Positions 42,175-50,981 of a DNA stretch of 64,000 nucleotides are shown here, piece by piece. A model generated the notes under the pieces. The model searched no databases. It was not told where the DNA came from and saw nothing but the letters and a program-made list of their open reading frames with translations. Both the position numbers and the translations under genes were made by a program. How positions within the stretch are numbered: the stretch's first letter is position 1; each line of letters begins with the position of its first letter. The stretch is from Kitasatospora sp. NBC_01287 (GTDB taxonomy: Bacteria > Actinomycetota > Actinomycetes > Streptomycetales > Streptomycetaceae): positions 124,001 to 188,000 of the forward strand of contig NZ_JAPEPB010000001.1 of NCBI RefSeq assembly GCF_026340565.1, read 5' to 3'.

Positions 42175-43393
42175 GCCGGTCATCACCGGGATAGGCGTCA
42201 CGGCCGCCATCGGCCAGGGGCGCGACCGCTTCCTGGAAGCGCTCCTGGCCGGCCGGCAGGCCTTCGGCGTGATGACCCGGCCCGGCCGCCAGCACGCCTC
42301 CTCGGCCTTCCTCGGCGCGGAGATCGCGCACCTGGAGCTGCCGGCCTCGGTCCCCGCCAAGGTCCTGCGCAGCGTCTCCTGGACCAGCCAGGTCGCGCTG
42401 GCCACCGTCACCGAGGCGTGGGAGGACGCCAAGGCCGACGGCGTCGACCCGCGGCGCGTGGGCCTGATCGTCGGCGGCTCCAACCTGCAGCAGCGCGAAC
42501 TCGCGCTGCTGCAGGACCGCCACCGCGACCGCCCGGAGTTCCTCAAGCCCGGCTACGGCCAGCTCTTCCTCGACACCGACGTGGCCGCGGTGTGCGCCGA
42601 GCAGCTCGGCGTGCGCGGCCCGGTCCACACCGTGGGCGGCGCCTCCGCGGCCGGCGCGCTGGCCGTCATCGAGGCAGCGCAGGCGGTCCGGGAGGGGCGC
42701 CTGGACCTCTGCGTCGCGGTCGGCGCCCTCTCCGACCTGTCCTCCTGGGAGTGCCAGGCGCTGCGCTCGCTGGGCGCGATGGGCTCGGACCGGTACGCCG
42801 ACGACCCGGCCGCCGCGTGCCGCCCCTTCGACCGCGACCGCGACGGCTTCGTCTACGGCGAGAGCTGCGCGGCCCTGGTCATCGAGTCCGCGCCCGCCGC
42901 CCGGCGCACCCCCTACGCCGACCTGGCGGGCTGGGCCTTCGTCGCCGACGCCCACCGCAGCCCCCACCCGTCCCTGGACGGGGAGAGCGCGGTGATCCGC
43001 GCCGCCCTGGAGCACGCCGGCTGGCGGCCCGAGGACGTGGACTACGTCAACCCGCACGGCAGCGGGTCAGGGCGCGGCGACGAGACCGAACTCGCCGCCC
43101 TCGCCGCCTGCGGGCTCGGCGGCGTGCGGCTCAACGCCACCAAGGCGCTGACCGGCCACGGCATCAGCGCGGCCGGCGCGGTCGAGGTCGCCGCCACCCT
43201 GCTCCAGATGGAAGCCGGGCGGCTGCACCCGACCCGCAACCTCGCCCACCCCATCGACCCCCGCCCCCGCTGGGTGGGCCCCGAGGCCGAACCGCACTCC
43301 GTCCGCCGGGCGCTGAGCCTGAGTTACGGGTTCGGCGGCATCAACACCGCGATCTGCCTGCGCAACCGCGACGAACACGAGGAGACGACATGA
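42167..43393 (+). CDS. KS-like malonyl-ACP decarboxylase of the beta-branching cassette
   Basis: A 408-aa ketosynthase homologue. The nucleophile region reads HTVGGASAAGAL and holds no cysteine; canonical KS has DTACSSS. The two histidine motifs remain (NPHGSGSG and TGHGISAAG). This pattern belongs to the decarboxylating KS proteins (PksF/CurC type) that turn malonyl-ACP into acetyl-ACP for the HCS. It lies between the donor ACP and the HCS, with an ATGA overlap to the HCS gene. Confidence 0.93.
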   Translation: MPEPVITGIGVTAAIGQGRDRFLEALLAGRQAFGVMTRPGRQHASSAFLGAEIAHLELPASVPAKVLRSVSWTSQVALATVTEAWEDAKADGVDPRRVGLIVGGSNLQQRELALLQDRHRDRPEFLKPGYGQLFLDTDVAAVCAEQLGVRGPVHTVGGASAAGALAVIEAAQAVREGRLDLCVAVGALSDLSSWECQALRSLGAMGSDRYADDPAAACRPFDRDRDGFVYGESCAALVIESAPAARRTPYADLAGWAFVADAHRSPHPSLDGESAVIRAALEHAGWRPEDVDYVNPHGSGSGRGDETELAALAACGLGGVRLNATKALTGHGISAAGAVEVAATLLQMEAGRLHPTRNLAHPIDPRPRWVGPEAEPHSVRRALSLSYGFGGINTAICLRNRDEHEETT

Positions 43394-44649
43394 CAGTCGG
43401 CATCGAGGCCATGAACGTCTTCGGCGGCAGCGCGGTGCTCGACCTGGAACGGCTCGCCGTCCACCGGTCGCTGGACCGCACCCGCTTCCAGAACCTCCTG
43501 ATGAAGGAGAAGGCCGTCGCCCTCCCCTTCGAGGACCCGGTCACCTTCGCCGTCAACGCCGCCCGCCCCATCGTGGACGCGCTCTCCCAGGAGGAGCGCG
43601 ACCGCATCGAACTGGTCATCACCTGCACCGAGTCCGGCGTGGACTTCGGGAAGTCGATGAGCACGTACATCCACCACCACCTGGGCCTGAGCCGCACCGT
43701 GCGGCTCTTCGAGCTCAAGCAGGCCTGCTACGCCGGGACCGCCGGCTTCCAGATGGCCGTCAACTTCATCCTGTCGCAGGCCTCCCCCGGCGCCAAGGCA
43801 CTGGTCGTGGCCACCGACATCTCGCGGTTCGTCGTCGCCGAGGGCGGTGACGCGCTCACCCAGGACTGGTCGTTCGCCGAGCCCAGCGCCGGAGCCGGCG
43901 CCGTCGCGATGCTGATCAGCGACCGCCCCGAGGTCTTCCAGGTGGACGTCGGTGCCAACGGCTACCACGGCTACGAGGTGATGGACACCTGCCGCCCGAT
44001 CCCCGACAGCGAGGCCGGCGACGCCGACCTGTCGCTGCTGTCGTACCTGGACTGCGCCGAGCAGGCGTTCCAGGAGTACTCCCGGCGGGTCGCCGACGTG
44101 GACTACCGCACCACCTTCGACCGGCTGGTCTTCCACACCCCGTTCGGCGGCATGGTCAAGGGCGCGCACCGGATGATGATGCGCAAGGTCGCCCGCGCCA
44201 AGGCACCCGAGATCCAGCCGGACTTCGACCGCCGGGTGCGGCCCGGCCTGGAGTTCTGCCAGCGGGTCGGCAACATCATGGGCGGCACCGTCTTCCTCGC
44301 CCTGGCCAGCACCATCGAGAACTCCGACCTCCCGGGCCCGAGCCGGATCGGCTGCTTCTCCTACGGCTCCGGCTGCTGCTCGGAGTTCTACAGCGGCGTG
44401 GTGACGCCCGAGAGCCGGGCCACGCTCGCCGCCATGGGCATCGCCAAGCACCTCGACACCCGCCACCAGCTCACCACCGACGAGTACGACCTGGTCGTGC
44501 GCGGCGGCACCGCCATCAGGTTCGGCACCCGCAACGTCACCATCGACCAGGACTTCCTGCCCCAGGCCCGGGCCGCGCAGCCCGGCCGGCCCAAGCTGGT
44601 GCTCACCGGCATCCGCGAGTTCCACCGCGAGTACGAGTGGGTGCGATGA
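43390..44649 (+). CDS. HMG-CoA synthase homologue (HCS) for polyketide beta-branching
   Basis: A 419-aa protein. The catalytic triad is visible: Glu81 in CTESGVDFGK, Cys113 in KQACYAGTAG and His249 in FHTPFGGMVKGAH. It should add the acetyl group from the donor ACP to the beta-keto group of the chain on the two Trp-flagged ACPs of PKS 2. The length and the PksG-like motifs, together with the flanking ACP, KS and two crotonases, point to secondary metabolism and not the mevalonate pathway. It starts at 43390 by overlap with the previous stop and ends by ATGA overlap with ECH1. Confidence 0.95.
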   Translation: MTVGIEAMNVFGGSAVLDLERLAVHRSLDRTRFQNLLMKEKAVALPFEDPVTFAVNAARPIVDALSQEERDRIELVITCTESGVDFGKSMSTYIHHHLGLSRTVRLFELKQACYAGTAGFQMAVNFILSQASPGAKALVVATDISRFVVAEGGDALTQDWSFAEPSAGAGAVAMLISDRPEVFQVDVGANGYHGYEVMDTCRPIPDSEAGDADLSLLSYLDCAEQAFQEYSRRVADVDYRTTFDRLVFHTPFGGMVKGAHRMMMRKVARAKAPEIQPDFDRRVRPGLEFCQRVGNIMGGTVFLALASTIENSDLPGPSRIGCFSYGSGCCSEFYSGVVTPESRATLAAMGIAKHLDTRHQLTTDEYDLVVRGGTAIRFGTRNVTIDQDFLPQARAAQPGRPKLVLTGIREFHREYEWVR

Positions 44650-45461
44650 GCTCGGCGACCTACCAGAGCCTGCGGGTCAGCCGCCAGGGCACCGTCTGCC
44701 GGATCCGGATGGACCGGCCGCAGGCCCGCAACGCCATCAACACGACGCTGGTCAACGAGTTCCGCGCCGCCCTCGCCGAGCACCGCGACACCGCGACCGT
44801 GGTCGTGGTCGAGGGCCTGCCCGAAGTGTTCTGCACGGGTGCCGACTTCGCCGCGCTCGGCGAGGGCGGCCAGGGCGGCCAGGGCGGCCAGGGCGGCGAG
44901 GGCGGCGCCCGCTCGGGCGGCGGCGACCCCGGCCCGCTGTACGACCTCTGGCTGGACCTGGCCACCGGTCCGTTCGTCAGCATCGCGCACATCCGGGGCG
45001 AGGTGACCGCGGGCGGCGTCGGCTTCGCCGCCGCCTGCGACATCGCGCTGGCCGACGACACGGCCCGGTTCAGCCTCTCCGAACTGCTCTGGGGGCTGCT
45101 GCCGGCCTGCGTGCTGCCCTTCCTGGTGCGGCGCACCGGGGAGCAGGCGGCCCGCTACCTGACGCTCACCACCCAGCCCGTCCCCGTCACCGACGCCCTG
45201 CGCTACGGGCTGGTGGACGCCTGGGACGCGCGCAGCGACGACCTGCTCCGCCGGCACCTGCTGCGGCTGCGCCGGCTCACCAAGCCCGCGGTGACCCGCT
45301 GCAAGGCGTACTTCGCCGAGCTGAACCCGGCCCTCGCCGCGTCCCGCGCCCCGGCGCTCGCCGCCAACCGCGAGGTCTTCGGCGACCCGCGCAACCTCGA
45401 CGCCATCGCCCGGTACGTCAGGACCGGCCGGTTCCCCTGGGAAGAAGAGGAGGTCCGATGA
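44646..45461 (+). CDS. Enoyl-CoA hydratase homologue ECH1 (dehydratase of beta-branch cassette)
   Basis: A 271-aa crotonase-fold protein. The oxyanion-hole segment is FCTGADFAAL and the second is GEVTAGGVGFAAACDIALAD, followed by FSLSELLWGLLPACVLPFL. It should dehydrate the HMG-like intermediate to the methylglutaconyl form. The ATG overlapping the HCS stop is chosen over an upstream GTG at 44637. A Gly/Gln-rich stretch of five 9-bp repeat units at 44862-44906 sits in the loop after the first motif, an unusual insertion for this family. Confidence 0.92.
   Translation: MSSATYQSLRVSRQGTVCRIRMDRPQARNAINTTLVNEFRAALAEHRDTATVVVVEGLPEVFCTGADFAALGEGGQGGQGGQGGEGGARSGGGDPGPLYDLWLDLATGPFVSIAHIRGEVTAGGVGFAAACDIALADDTARFSLSELLWGLLPACVLPFLVRRTGEQAARYLTLTTQPVPVTDALRYGLVDAWDARSDDLLRRHLLRLRRLTKPAVTRCKAYFAELNPALAASRAPALAANREVFGDPRNLDAIARYVRTGRFPWEEEEVR
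44862..44906 (+). repeat. 9-bp coding tandem repeat in ECH1
   Basis: Five units of (c/g)agggcggc encode a Gly-Gly-Gln/Glu run in a surface loop. Confidence 0.85.
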
Positions 45462-46207
45462 CCCAGCCAGTGGTCGACATCAGGGAGACCGACCCCGGCG
45501 TCGTGCGGATCACCATGCGGGACGAGGAGCACCGCAACACCTTCTCCCCGCGACTGGTGCGCGGCCTGATCGACGCCTTCGCGGCGGTCAGCACCGACCC
45601 CTCCTACCGGGCGGTCGTCCTCACCGGCTACGGCCCGTACTTCTGCACCGGCGGCACCCGTGAGGGGCTGACCATGCTGCACGAGGGCCACGGACGGTTC
45701 ACCGACACCAACCTCTACAGCCTGGCGCTGGAGTGCGAGATCCCGGTGATCTCCGCCATGCAGGGCCACGGCGTCGGCGGCGGCTTCGTCTTCGGGCTCT
45801 TCGCCGACGTGGTGCTGCTGAGCCGGGAGAGCATCTACACCACCAATTTCATGAAGTACGGCTTCACGCCCGGCATGGGCGCCACCTGCGTGCTGCCCGC
45901 CAAGCTCGGCCCCGACCTGGCCCAGGAGATGCTGCTCTCCGCCCGTGGCTTCCGCGGCGACGAACTGGCCCGGCGCGGCGTGGGCCTGACCGTGCTGCCG
46001 CGCGCCGAGGTGCTGCCCCGGGCCGGCGAACTGGCCCGGGAGATCGCCGACAAGCCGCGGGGTGCCCTCGTCGCGCTGAAGGCGCACCTGGTGCGCGGCC
46101 TGCGCCAGGAGCTGCCCGAGGTGATCGAGCGCGAACTGGTGATGCACAGCGCCACGTTCCACACCGCGGAGGTCGGCGAGCGGATCGAGAGGCGGTTCGG
46201 CAGATGA
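45458..46207 (+). CDS. Enoyl-CoA hydratase homologue ECH2 (decarboxylase of beta-branch cassette)
   Basis: A 249-aa crotonase-fold protein of the PksI/CurF-ECH2 type. Motifs are FCTGGTREGL and QGHGVGGGFVFGLFADVV, then YTTNFMKYGFTPGMGATCVLP. It should decarboxylate the methylglutaconyl-ACP to give a beta-methyl or exomethylene branch; which regioisomer cannot be told here. It overlaps both neighbours by ATGA, so ECH1, ECH2 and the E2 gene are coupled. Confidence 0.92.
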   Translation: MTQPVVDIRETDPGVVRITMRDEEHRNTFSPRLVRGLIDAFAAVSTDPSYRAVVLTGYGPYFCTGGTREGLTMLHEGHGRFTDTNLYSLALECEIPVISAMQGHGVGGGFVFGLFADVVLLSRESIYTTNFMKYGFTPGMGATCVLPAKLGPDLAQEMLLSARGFRGDELARRGVGLTVLPRAEVLPRAGELAREIADKPRGALVALKAHLVRGLRQELPEVIERELVMHSATFHTAEVGERIERRFGR

Positions 46208-47295
46208 CGACGCACGCGGAGCCGACGCACGCGGAGCCGACGCACGCGGAGCCGACGCACGCGGACGCGCCGGCCGCCGAGGGGCGCGGCCGGGTCGGCG
46301 TCCCCGCGCCCCGGCTCGCCAGGGCCGGCGACGACGCCGAGGTCACCCGCTGGCACCGCGCACCCGGCGAGCGGGTCGAGGCCGGGGAGCCGCTGGCCGA
46401 CCTGGAGACCGACAAGGTCGTCCTGGAGGTGGTGGCGCCGGCGGCCGGGGTCCTGGCCGAGATCCTGGCACCGGTCGGCGCGACGGTGGCGCCCGGTGAC
46501 GTCCTGGCGGTCGTGGCGACCCGGGAGGAGGCTGACGCGCGGACCGGCGTGCCGCCGGCGGTACCCGCGGAGCCCGGGGAGCCCGCCGGCCGGCCGGGCG
46601 GCGGGCGCAGGGAGCCGATGAGCCGGATCCGCCGGCGCATCGGCGAGAACCTGATGCGCGCCCAGAGCACCCAGGCCATGGTCACCACCGTCAGCGAGGT
46701 GGACCTCACCGCGGTCCGGCACCTGCGCGAGCGGTACAACTCCCGCCCCGGCGGGGCCCCTCGCACCCGGCTCGGCATCGTGCCCTTCTTCGTCAAGGCC
46801 GCTGTCGCCGCGCTGCGCCGCTTCCCCGTGGTCAACGCGACGATCGACGGCCCGGACGTGGTGCACCGCGACCGCTACGACCTCGGTGTCGCCGTCGCCA
46901 CCGACCGCGGCCTGCTGGTGCCCGTGGTCCGGGACGCCGGCCGCAGGTCCTTCACCGAACTGGAGGAGGAGATCCAGGCGCTCGCCGCCCGGGCCCGCTC
47001 GGGCCGGCTGGATCCGGCCGACCTCCAGGACGGCACCTTCACCATCACCAACGGCGGGGTGTACGGCTCGCTGCTGTCCACCCCGATCATCAACCACCCG
47101 CAGTGCGCCATCCTCGGGCTGCACGCGATCCAGGACCGGCCCGTCGTCGTCGACGGCGACATCGTGGTGCGGCCGATGATGTACACCGCGCTCACCTACG
47201 ACCACCGCCTGGTCGACGGCAGCGAGGCGGTCCAGTTCCTGGGAGAGATCAAGAGGTGTCTGGAAGAACCGCGCCGACTGCTCGCCGACGAGTGA
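46204..47295 (+). CDS. Lipoyl-bearing 2-oxoacid dehydrogenase E2-type acyltransferase lacking E1/E3-binding domain
   Basis: A 363-aa protein. Residues 28-105 form a lipoyl domain with Lys71 in LETDKVV. Residues about 140-363 are an E2 catalytic domain with LGIVPFFVKAAVAAL, ITNGGVYGSLLSTPIIN, and His334/Asp338 in TYDHRLVDG. Its pattern is closest to succinyltransferase (SucB-like) E2s. The roughly 35-aa linker between them is Pro/Gly-rich and contains no recognisable peripheral subunit-binding domain, so it should not dock normal E1/E3. No E1 or E3 gene is nearby. The start overlaps ECH2 (ATGA), tying it to the beta-branch cassette. The N-terminus carries a THAEP repeat. The role is unknown: it may move an acyl group (acetyl, succinyl) between CoA, lipoyl and a carrier protein. 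Confidence 0.88.
   Translation: MTTHAEPTHAEPTHAEPTHADAPAAEGRGRVGVPAPRLARAGDDAEVTRWHRAPGERVEAGEPLADLETDKVVLEVVAPAAGVLAEILAPVGATVAPGDVLAVVATREEADARTGVPPAVPAEPGEPAGRPGGGRREPMSRIRRRIGENLMRAQSTQAMVTTVSEVDLTAVRHLRERYNSRPGGAPRTRLGIVPFFVKAAVAALRRFPVVNATIDGPDVVHRDRYDLGVAVATDRGLLVPVVRDAGRRSFTELEEEIQALAARARSGRLDPADLQDGTFTITNGGVYGSLLSTPIINHPQCAILGLHAIQDRPVVVDGDIVVRPMMYTALTYDHRLVDGSEAVQFLGEIKRCLEEPRRLLADE
46210..46266 (+). repeat. 15-bp coding tandem repeat at E2 N-terminus
   Basis: Nearly four copies of acgcacgcggagccg encode THAEP repeats directly after the start codon. Confidence 0.9.
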
Positions 47296-47300
47296 CTTTC

Positions 47301-47372
47301 GTGTCCGAAGTACCAGAAGTACCAGAAGTACCAGAGGTGTCAGAGGTGTCAGAGGTGTCAGAGGTGTCAGAA
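47301..47372 (+). repeat. 9-bp tandem repeat in spacer before tandem AT gene
   Basis: Eight units of 9 bp: gtgtccgaa, three of gtaccagaa/g, then four of gtgtcaga(g/a). They fill nearly the whole 87-bp gap. The ribosome-binding site (aaagggg) follows at once. Confidence 0.93.
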
Positions 47373-47382
47373 AGGGGCGCAC

Positions 47383-49566
47383 ATGGCTGAGCCGATCGTC
47401 TTCATGTACTCCGGACTCGGATCGCAGTACCACCGGATGGGCTGGACGCTCTACCAGCAACGGCCGGTGTTCCGGGCGGCCATGGACCGGATGGACGCGC
47501 TCCTGACGCGCGAGACGGGCCGCGGCGTGCTGGCCGAGGTGTTCGGCGCGCACCACGGCGTCTCCGAGCCCTTCAGTGACCCCGCCCTCACCCATCCCGC
47601 GATCTTCATGACCGAGTACGCGCTCACCCAGGAGCTCGCCGAGGCCGGCCTGGTGCCCGACCTCGTCCTCGGAGCCAGCGCCGGCATGCTCGCCGCCGCG
47701 GTGGCCGCCGGCGCCCTCCCGTGGGAGGAGGCGCTGCTCAGCTCCGCCGCCCAGCCCGAGCTGATGCGGCGCAGCTGCGGCCCCGGTGCCATGGTGGCGA
47801 TCCTGGACGAGCCCGCCCTCTTCCACAGCGCGGACCTGGACCGGTACGGCGAGATCGCCGCGTACAACTTCGACACCCACTTCGTGCTGTCCACCACCGC
47901 CGAGCTGCTGCCCGAGGTGGAGCGGGTGCTGACGGAACGTCAGGTCGTGCACCAGAAGCTCGCGGTCGGGCTGCCCTACCACTCGCGGTGGATCGAGCCC
48001 GCCAGGGACGCGATGCTCGGCCACCTGCGGGCGCTGCCGTGGGCGCCACCGACGGTGCCCGTGGTGTGCTGCGCCGCCGCCCGGCAGCTGGACCGGCCGA
48101 CCGCCGAGCAGCTGTGGACCGTCGCGCGCGAACCCATCAGGTTCCAGCAGACCATCCGCGCCCTGGAGGCCGCGGGGGCCTACCGCTACCTCGACGTCGG
48201 CCCCTCCGGCACTCTGGCCACCTCGGTGAAGTACCTGCTGGACGACACCGCGTCCACCGTGACCACCGTGCTCTCGCCCTTCGGCGGGGAACTCGCGCGG
48301 CTGGAGCAACTCCTCGCCGACGCCCCGCGCGTCCCGCGAGCCCCGCGCGACGTGGCTCCCGCGACTCCCGTAGCTCCCGTAGCGCTCGCGGCTCCTGCGG
48401 CTCGCGTGGCTCCCGTAGCGGCGCCCGCGCCCGGGTCAGCCGCCGGGGCCGGCGGCGCCGCCGGGGCGAAGACCGCCTTCGTCTTCCCCGGCCAGGGCTC
48501 CCAGCGTCGCGGCATGGGCGCCGGGCTCTTCGACGAGATCCCCGAGTACCGGCGGGTCGAGCGCGAGGTGGACGAGATCGTCGGCTACTCGATGCGCACC
48601 CTCTGCCTGGAGGACCCGGACAAGCTGCTCTCCGACACCCGCTACACCCAGCCCAGCCTCTACGTCGTCAACGCCCTGCACTACTACCGCGCCCTCCAGG
48701 AGGGCCCGGTCCCCGACTACGTCGCCGGGCACAGCCTGGGCGAGTACAACGCCCTGCACGCGGCCGGGGTGTTCGGCCTGCTGGACGGCCTGCGGCTGGT
48801 GAAGCGGCGGGCCGAGCTGATGGCCGAGGTGCGCGGCGGCGGCATGGCCGCGGTCGTCGGCCTCGGGCCGGACGCGGTCGCCGAGGTCATCGACCGGCAC
48901 GGCCTGTGGGACCTCGACATCGCCAACCTCAACGCGCCCACCCAGGTCGTCGTCTCCGGCCCGCGCGAGGTCGTCGAGGGCGCGGGACCCGCCTTCGAGG
49001 CGGCCGGCGCCCGCGTCTACCAGCCGCTGCGGGTCAGCGCCGCCTTCCACTCCCGCTACATGCGCGAGGTCGCCGACGAGTTCGCCGCCTTCCTCGCCCC
49101 GATGAACTTCGCCTCCCCCGCCGTCCCGGTCGTCGCCAACGTCACCGCCGGGCCGATACCGCCCGGCGACCCGACCGCGACCGTCGCCTCCCTGCTCACC
49201 CGGCAGATCGCGCAGCCCGTGCGCTGGAGCCAGAGCGTGGACTTCCTCCTCGACCAGGGCGTCACCGACATCCGGGAGTGCGGCCCCGGCAAGGTGCTGG
49301 CCCGGCTGGTCCAGCAGATCCGCCAGGCCCGCGAGGACCAGCAGCAGGACCAGCGGGACCAGCAGGGCCAGCAGGGCCAGCAGCACGAGCCGCACCGGCG
49401 CGACCGGCAGGAGCGCCTGGCCCCGCCGGCGGCCGCACACACCGCCCCCGGACACACCGCTCCCGGGCACACTGCTCCCGGGCACCGGCCGCACCCCGCC
49501 GCCGTGCGCCTCGCCCCGGTGGGAGGTGGCAGCAGTGTTCGCGAACCCGTCGGGCATCACGGCTGA
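47383..49566 (+). CDS. Tandem trans-acting acyltransferase (AT1-AT2)
   Basis: A 727-aa protein. AT1 (residues about 1-305) begins FMYSGLGSQYHRMG and has its nucleophile in LGASAGM (Ser99) and PYHSRW; this resembles the acyl-hydrolase/proofreading AT clade of trans-AT clusters, though GHSxGE is changed to GASAGM. AT2 (about 360-650) has FPGQGSQRRGMG, GHSLGEYNAL (Ser451) and SAAFHSRYM, the malonyl-specific pattern, and should load malonyl on all PKS ACPs and on the donor ACP. An Ala/Pro linker joins them. The C-terminus is Gln-rich and ends with 15-bp HTAPG repeats. The stop overlaps the enoyl reductase gene by 32 bases. Confidence 0.94.
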   Translation: MAEPIVFMYSGLGSQYHRMGWTLYQQRPVFRAAMDRMDALLTRETGRGVLAEVFGAHHGVSEPFSDPALTHPAIFMTEYALTQELAEAGLVPDLVLGASAGMLAAAVAAGALPWEEALLSSAAQPELMRRSCGPGAMVAILDEPALFHSADLDRYGEIAAYNFDTHFVLSTTAELLPEVERVLTERQVVHQKLAVGLPYHSRWIEPARDAMLGHLRALPWAPPTVPVVCCAAARQLDRPTAEQLWTVAREPIRFQQTIRALEAAGAYRYLDVGPSGTLATSVKYLLDDTASTVTTVLSPFGGELARLEQLLADAPRVPRAPRDVAPATPVAPVALAAPAARVAPVAAPAPGSAAGAGGAAGAKTAFVFPGQGSQRRGMGAGLFDEIPEYRRVEREVDEIVGYSMRTLCLEDPDKLLSDTRYTQPSLYVVNALHYYRALQEGPVPDYVAGHSLGEYNALHAAGVFGLLDGLRLVKRRAELMAEVRGGGMAAVVGLGPDAVAEVIDRHGLWDLDIANLNAPTQVVVSGPREVVEGAGPAFEAAGARVYQPLRVSAAFHSRYMREVADEFAAFLAPMNFASPAVPVVANVTAGPIPPGDPTATVASLLTRQIAQPVRWSQSVDFLLDQGVTDIRECGPGKVLARLVQQIRQAREDQQQDQRDQQGQQGQQHEPHRRDRQERLAPPAAAHTAPGHTAPGHTAPGHRPHPAAVRLAPVGGGSSVREPVGHHG

Positions 49567-50944
49567 GAGCCTCGGCAGCGCCCGCTTCCGGGCGGACTAC
49601 GGCCTCAGGTACGCCTACCTGGCCGGCTCGATGTTCAAGGGCATCAGCTCCAGCCGGCTCGTGGTCGCCATGGGCCGGGCCGGCCTGATGGGCTTCCTCG
49701 GCACCGGCGGCCTGAGCCCCGAGCGCATCGAGGCCGGCATCCGCGAGATCCAGGCCCAGCTCCCGGACGGGCAGCCCTACGGCGTCAACCTGCTCGCCAA
49801 CCTGGCCCGGCCCGAGGCCGAGGAGCAGGCCGTCGACGTCTTCCTGCGGCACGGCGTGCGCAACGTGGAGGCCGCCGCCTTCGTCAGGATCAGCCCCAGC
49901 CTGGTCCGCTGGCGCCTCACCGGCCTGGACACCGGACCCGACGGCCGCATCGTCCGACCCCGGCGGATCCTGGCCAAGGTGTCCCGTCCCGAGGTCGCCG
50001 CGGCCTTCCTCAGCCCGCCGCCCGAGGCCCTGGTCAAGGAGCTTGTGGCCGCCGGCCGGCTCACCGAACGCGAGGCCCGGCTCGGCGAGCACATCGCCAT
50101 GGCCGACGACATCTGCGTCGAGGCCGACTCCGGCGGCCACACCGACCAGGGTGTCGCCTACGCCCTGATGCCCGCCATGACCGCGCTGCGCGACCGCATG
50201 CGCACGCGGTACGGCTACGCCGACCCCGTCGGCCTCGGCGCCGCCGGCGGCATCGGGACCCCGCAGGCCGCGGCGGCCGCCTTCGTGCTGGGCGCGGACT
50301 TCGTGGTGACCGGCTCGGTCAACCAGTGCACCCCCGAGGCCGGCACCAGCGACTCCGTGAAGGACCTGCTCCAGGGTCTGGACGTGCAGGACACGGTGTA
50401 CGCGCCGGCCGGCGACCTGTTCGAGCTGGGCGCGCGGGTCCAGGTGGCCCGGCGCGGACTGTTCTTCCCCGCCCGCGCCAACCGGCTCTACGAGCTGTAC
50501 CAGCGCAACGACTCCCTCGACGCGATCGACCCCGAGACCCGCAGGACCATCGAGCAGCAGTACTTCGGCCGCACCTTCGAGGAGGTCTGGCAGGAGACCC
50601 GCGACCACTACGCGCGGGTGGACCCGCAGGTGCTGGCCGCCGTGGAGGCCAACCCGAAGCAGAAGCTCGCCATGGTCTTCCGCTGGTACTTCGTGCACTG
50701 CACCCGGCTGGCGATGCACGGCGTCGAGGAACGGCGCGTCAACTACCAGATCCACTGCGGGCCGGCCATGGGGGCCTTCAACCAGTGGGTCAAGGGCACC
50801 CAGTACGAGCACTGGGCCGACCGACCGGTGTCCGTGGTCGCCGAGCTGATCATGCAGGGCGCGGCCGGGCAACTGGCGGACCGCTTCGCCGCCATGACCG
50901 GTCCGGACACGGCGGCAGCGGCCACGACGGCGGCCACGGCCTGA
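49535..50944 (+). CDS. Trans-acting enoyl reductase (PfaD/PksE-ER family)
   Basis: A 469-aa flavin-dependent (NPD/2-nitropropane dioxygenase-like) TIM-barrel protein. Motifs include GFLGTGGLSPERIEAGI, GVNLLAN, EADSGGHTDQG, GAAGGIGTPQAAAAAFVLGADFVVTGSVNQC and the long C-terminal helical part typical of PfaD. It should reduce enoyl intermediates on the PKS in trans. The GTG at 49535 is preferred because GGGAGG at 49521-49526 lies eight bases before it; the in-frame GTG at 49526 would overlap that site. It overlaps the AT gene. Confidence 0.93.
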   Translation: MFANPSGITAESLGSARFRADYGLRYAYLAGSMFKGISSSRLVVAMGRAGLMGFLGTGGLSPERIEAGIREIQAQLPDGQPYGVNLLANLARPEAEEQAVDVFLRHGVRNVEAAAFVRISPSLVRWRLTGLDTGPDGRIVRPRRILAKVSRPEVAAAFLSPPPEALVKELVAAGRLTEREARLGEHIAMADDICVEADSGGHTDQGVAYALMPAMTALRDRMRTRYGYADPVGLGAAGGIGTPQAAAAAFVLGADFVVTGSVNQCTPEAGTSDSVKDLLQGLDVQDTVYAPAGDLFELGARVQVARRGLFFPARANRLYELYQRNDSLDAIDPETRRTIEQQYFGRTFEEVWQETRDHYARVDPQVLAAVEANPKQKLAMVFRWYFVHCTRLAMHGVEERRVNYQIHCGPAMGAFNQWVKGTQYEHWADRPVSVVAELIMQGAAGQLADRFAAMTGPDTAAAATTAATA

Positions 50945-50981
50945 CGTCCGGTCGCGGCGCGTTCCGGCACCACGTCAGCAC

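Noticed and set aside
42167..43393. Reading the discrete KS homologue as an extra elongating ketosynthase.
   Set aside because: The nucleophile segment has no cysteine and the neighbours are donor ACP and HCS, so a decarboxylase fits.
45733..46203. Upstream extension of the E2 frame into ECH2.
   Set aside because: The extra 157 codons are Arg-rich shadow of ECH2; the ATG at 46204 overlaps the ECH2 stop and is followed by the lipoyl domain.
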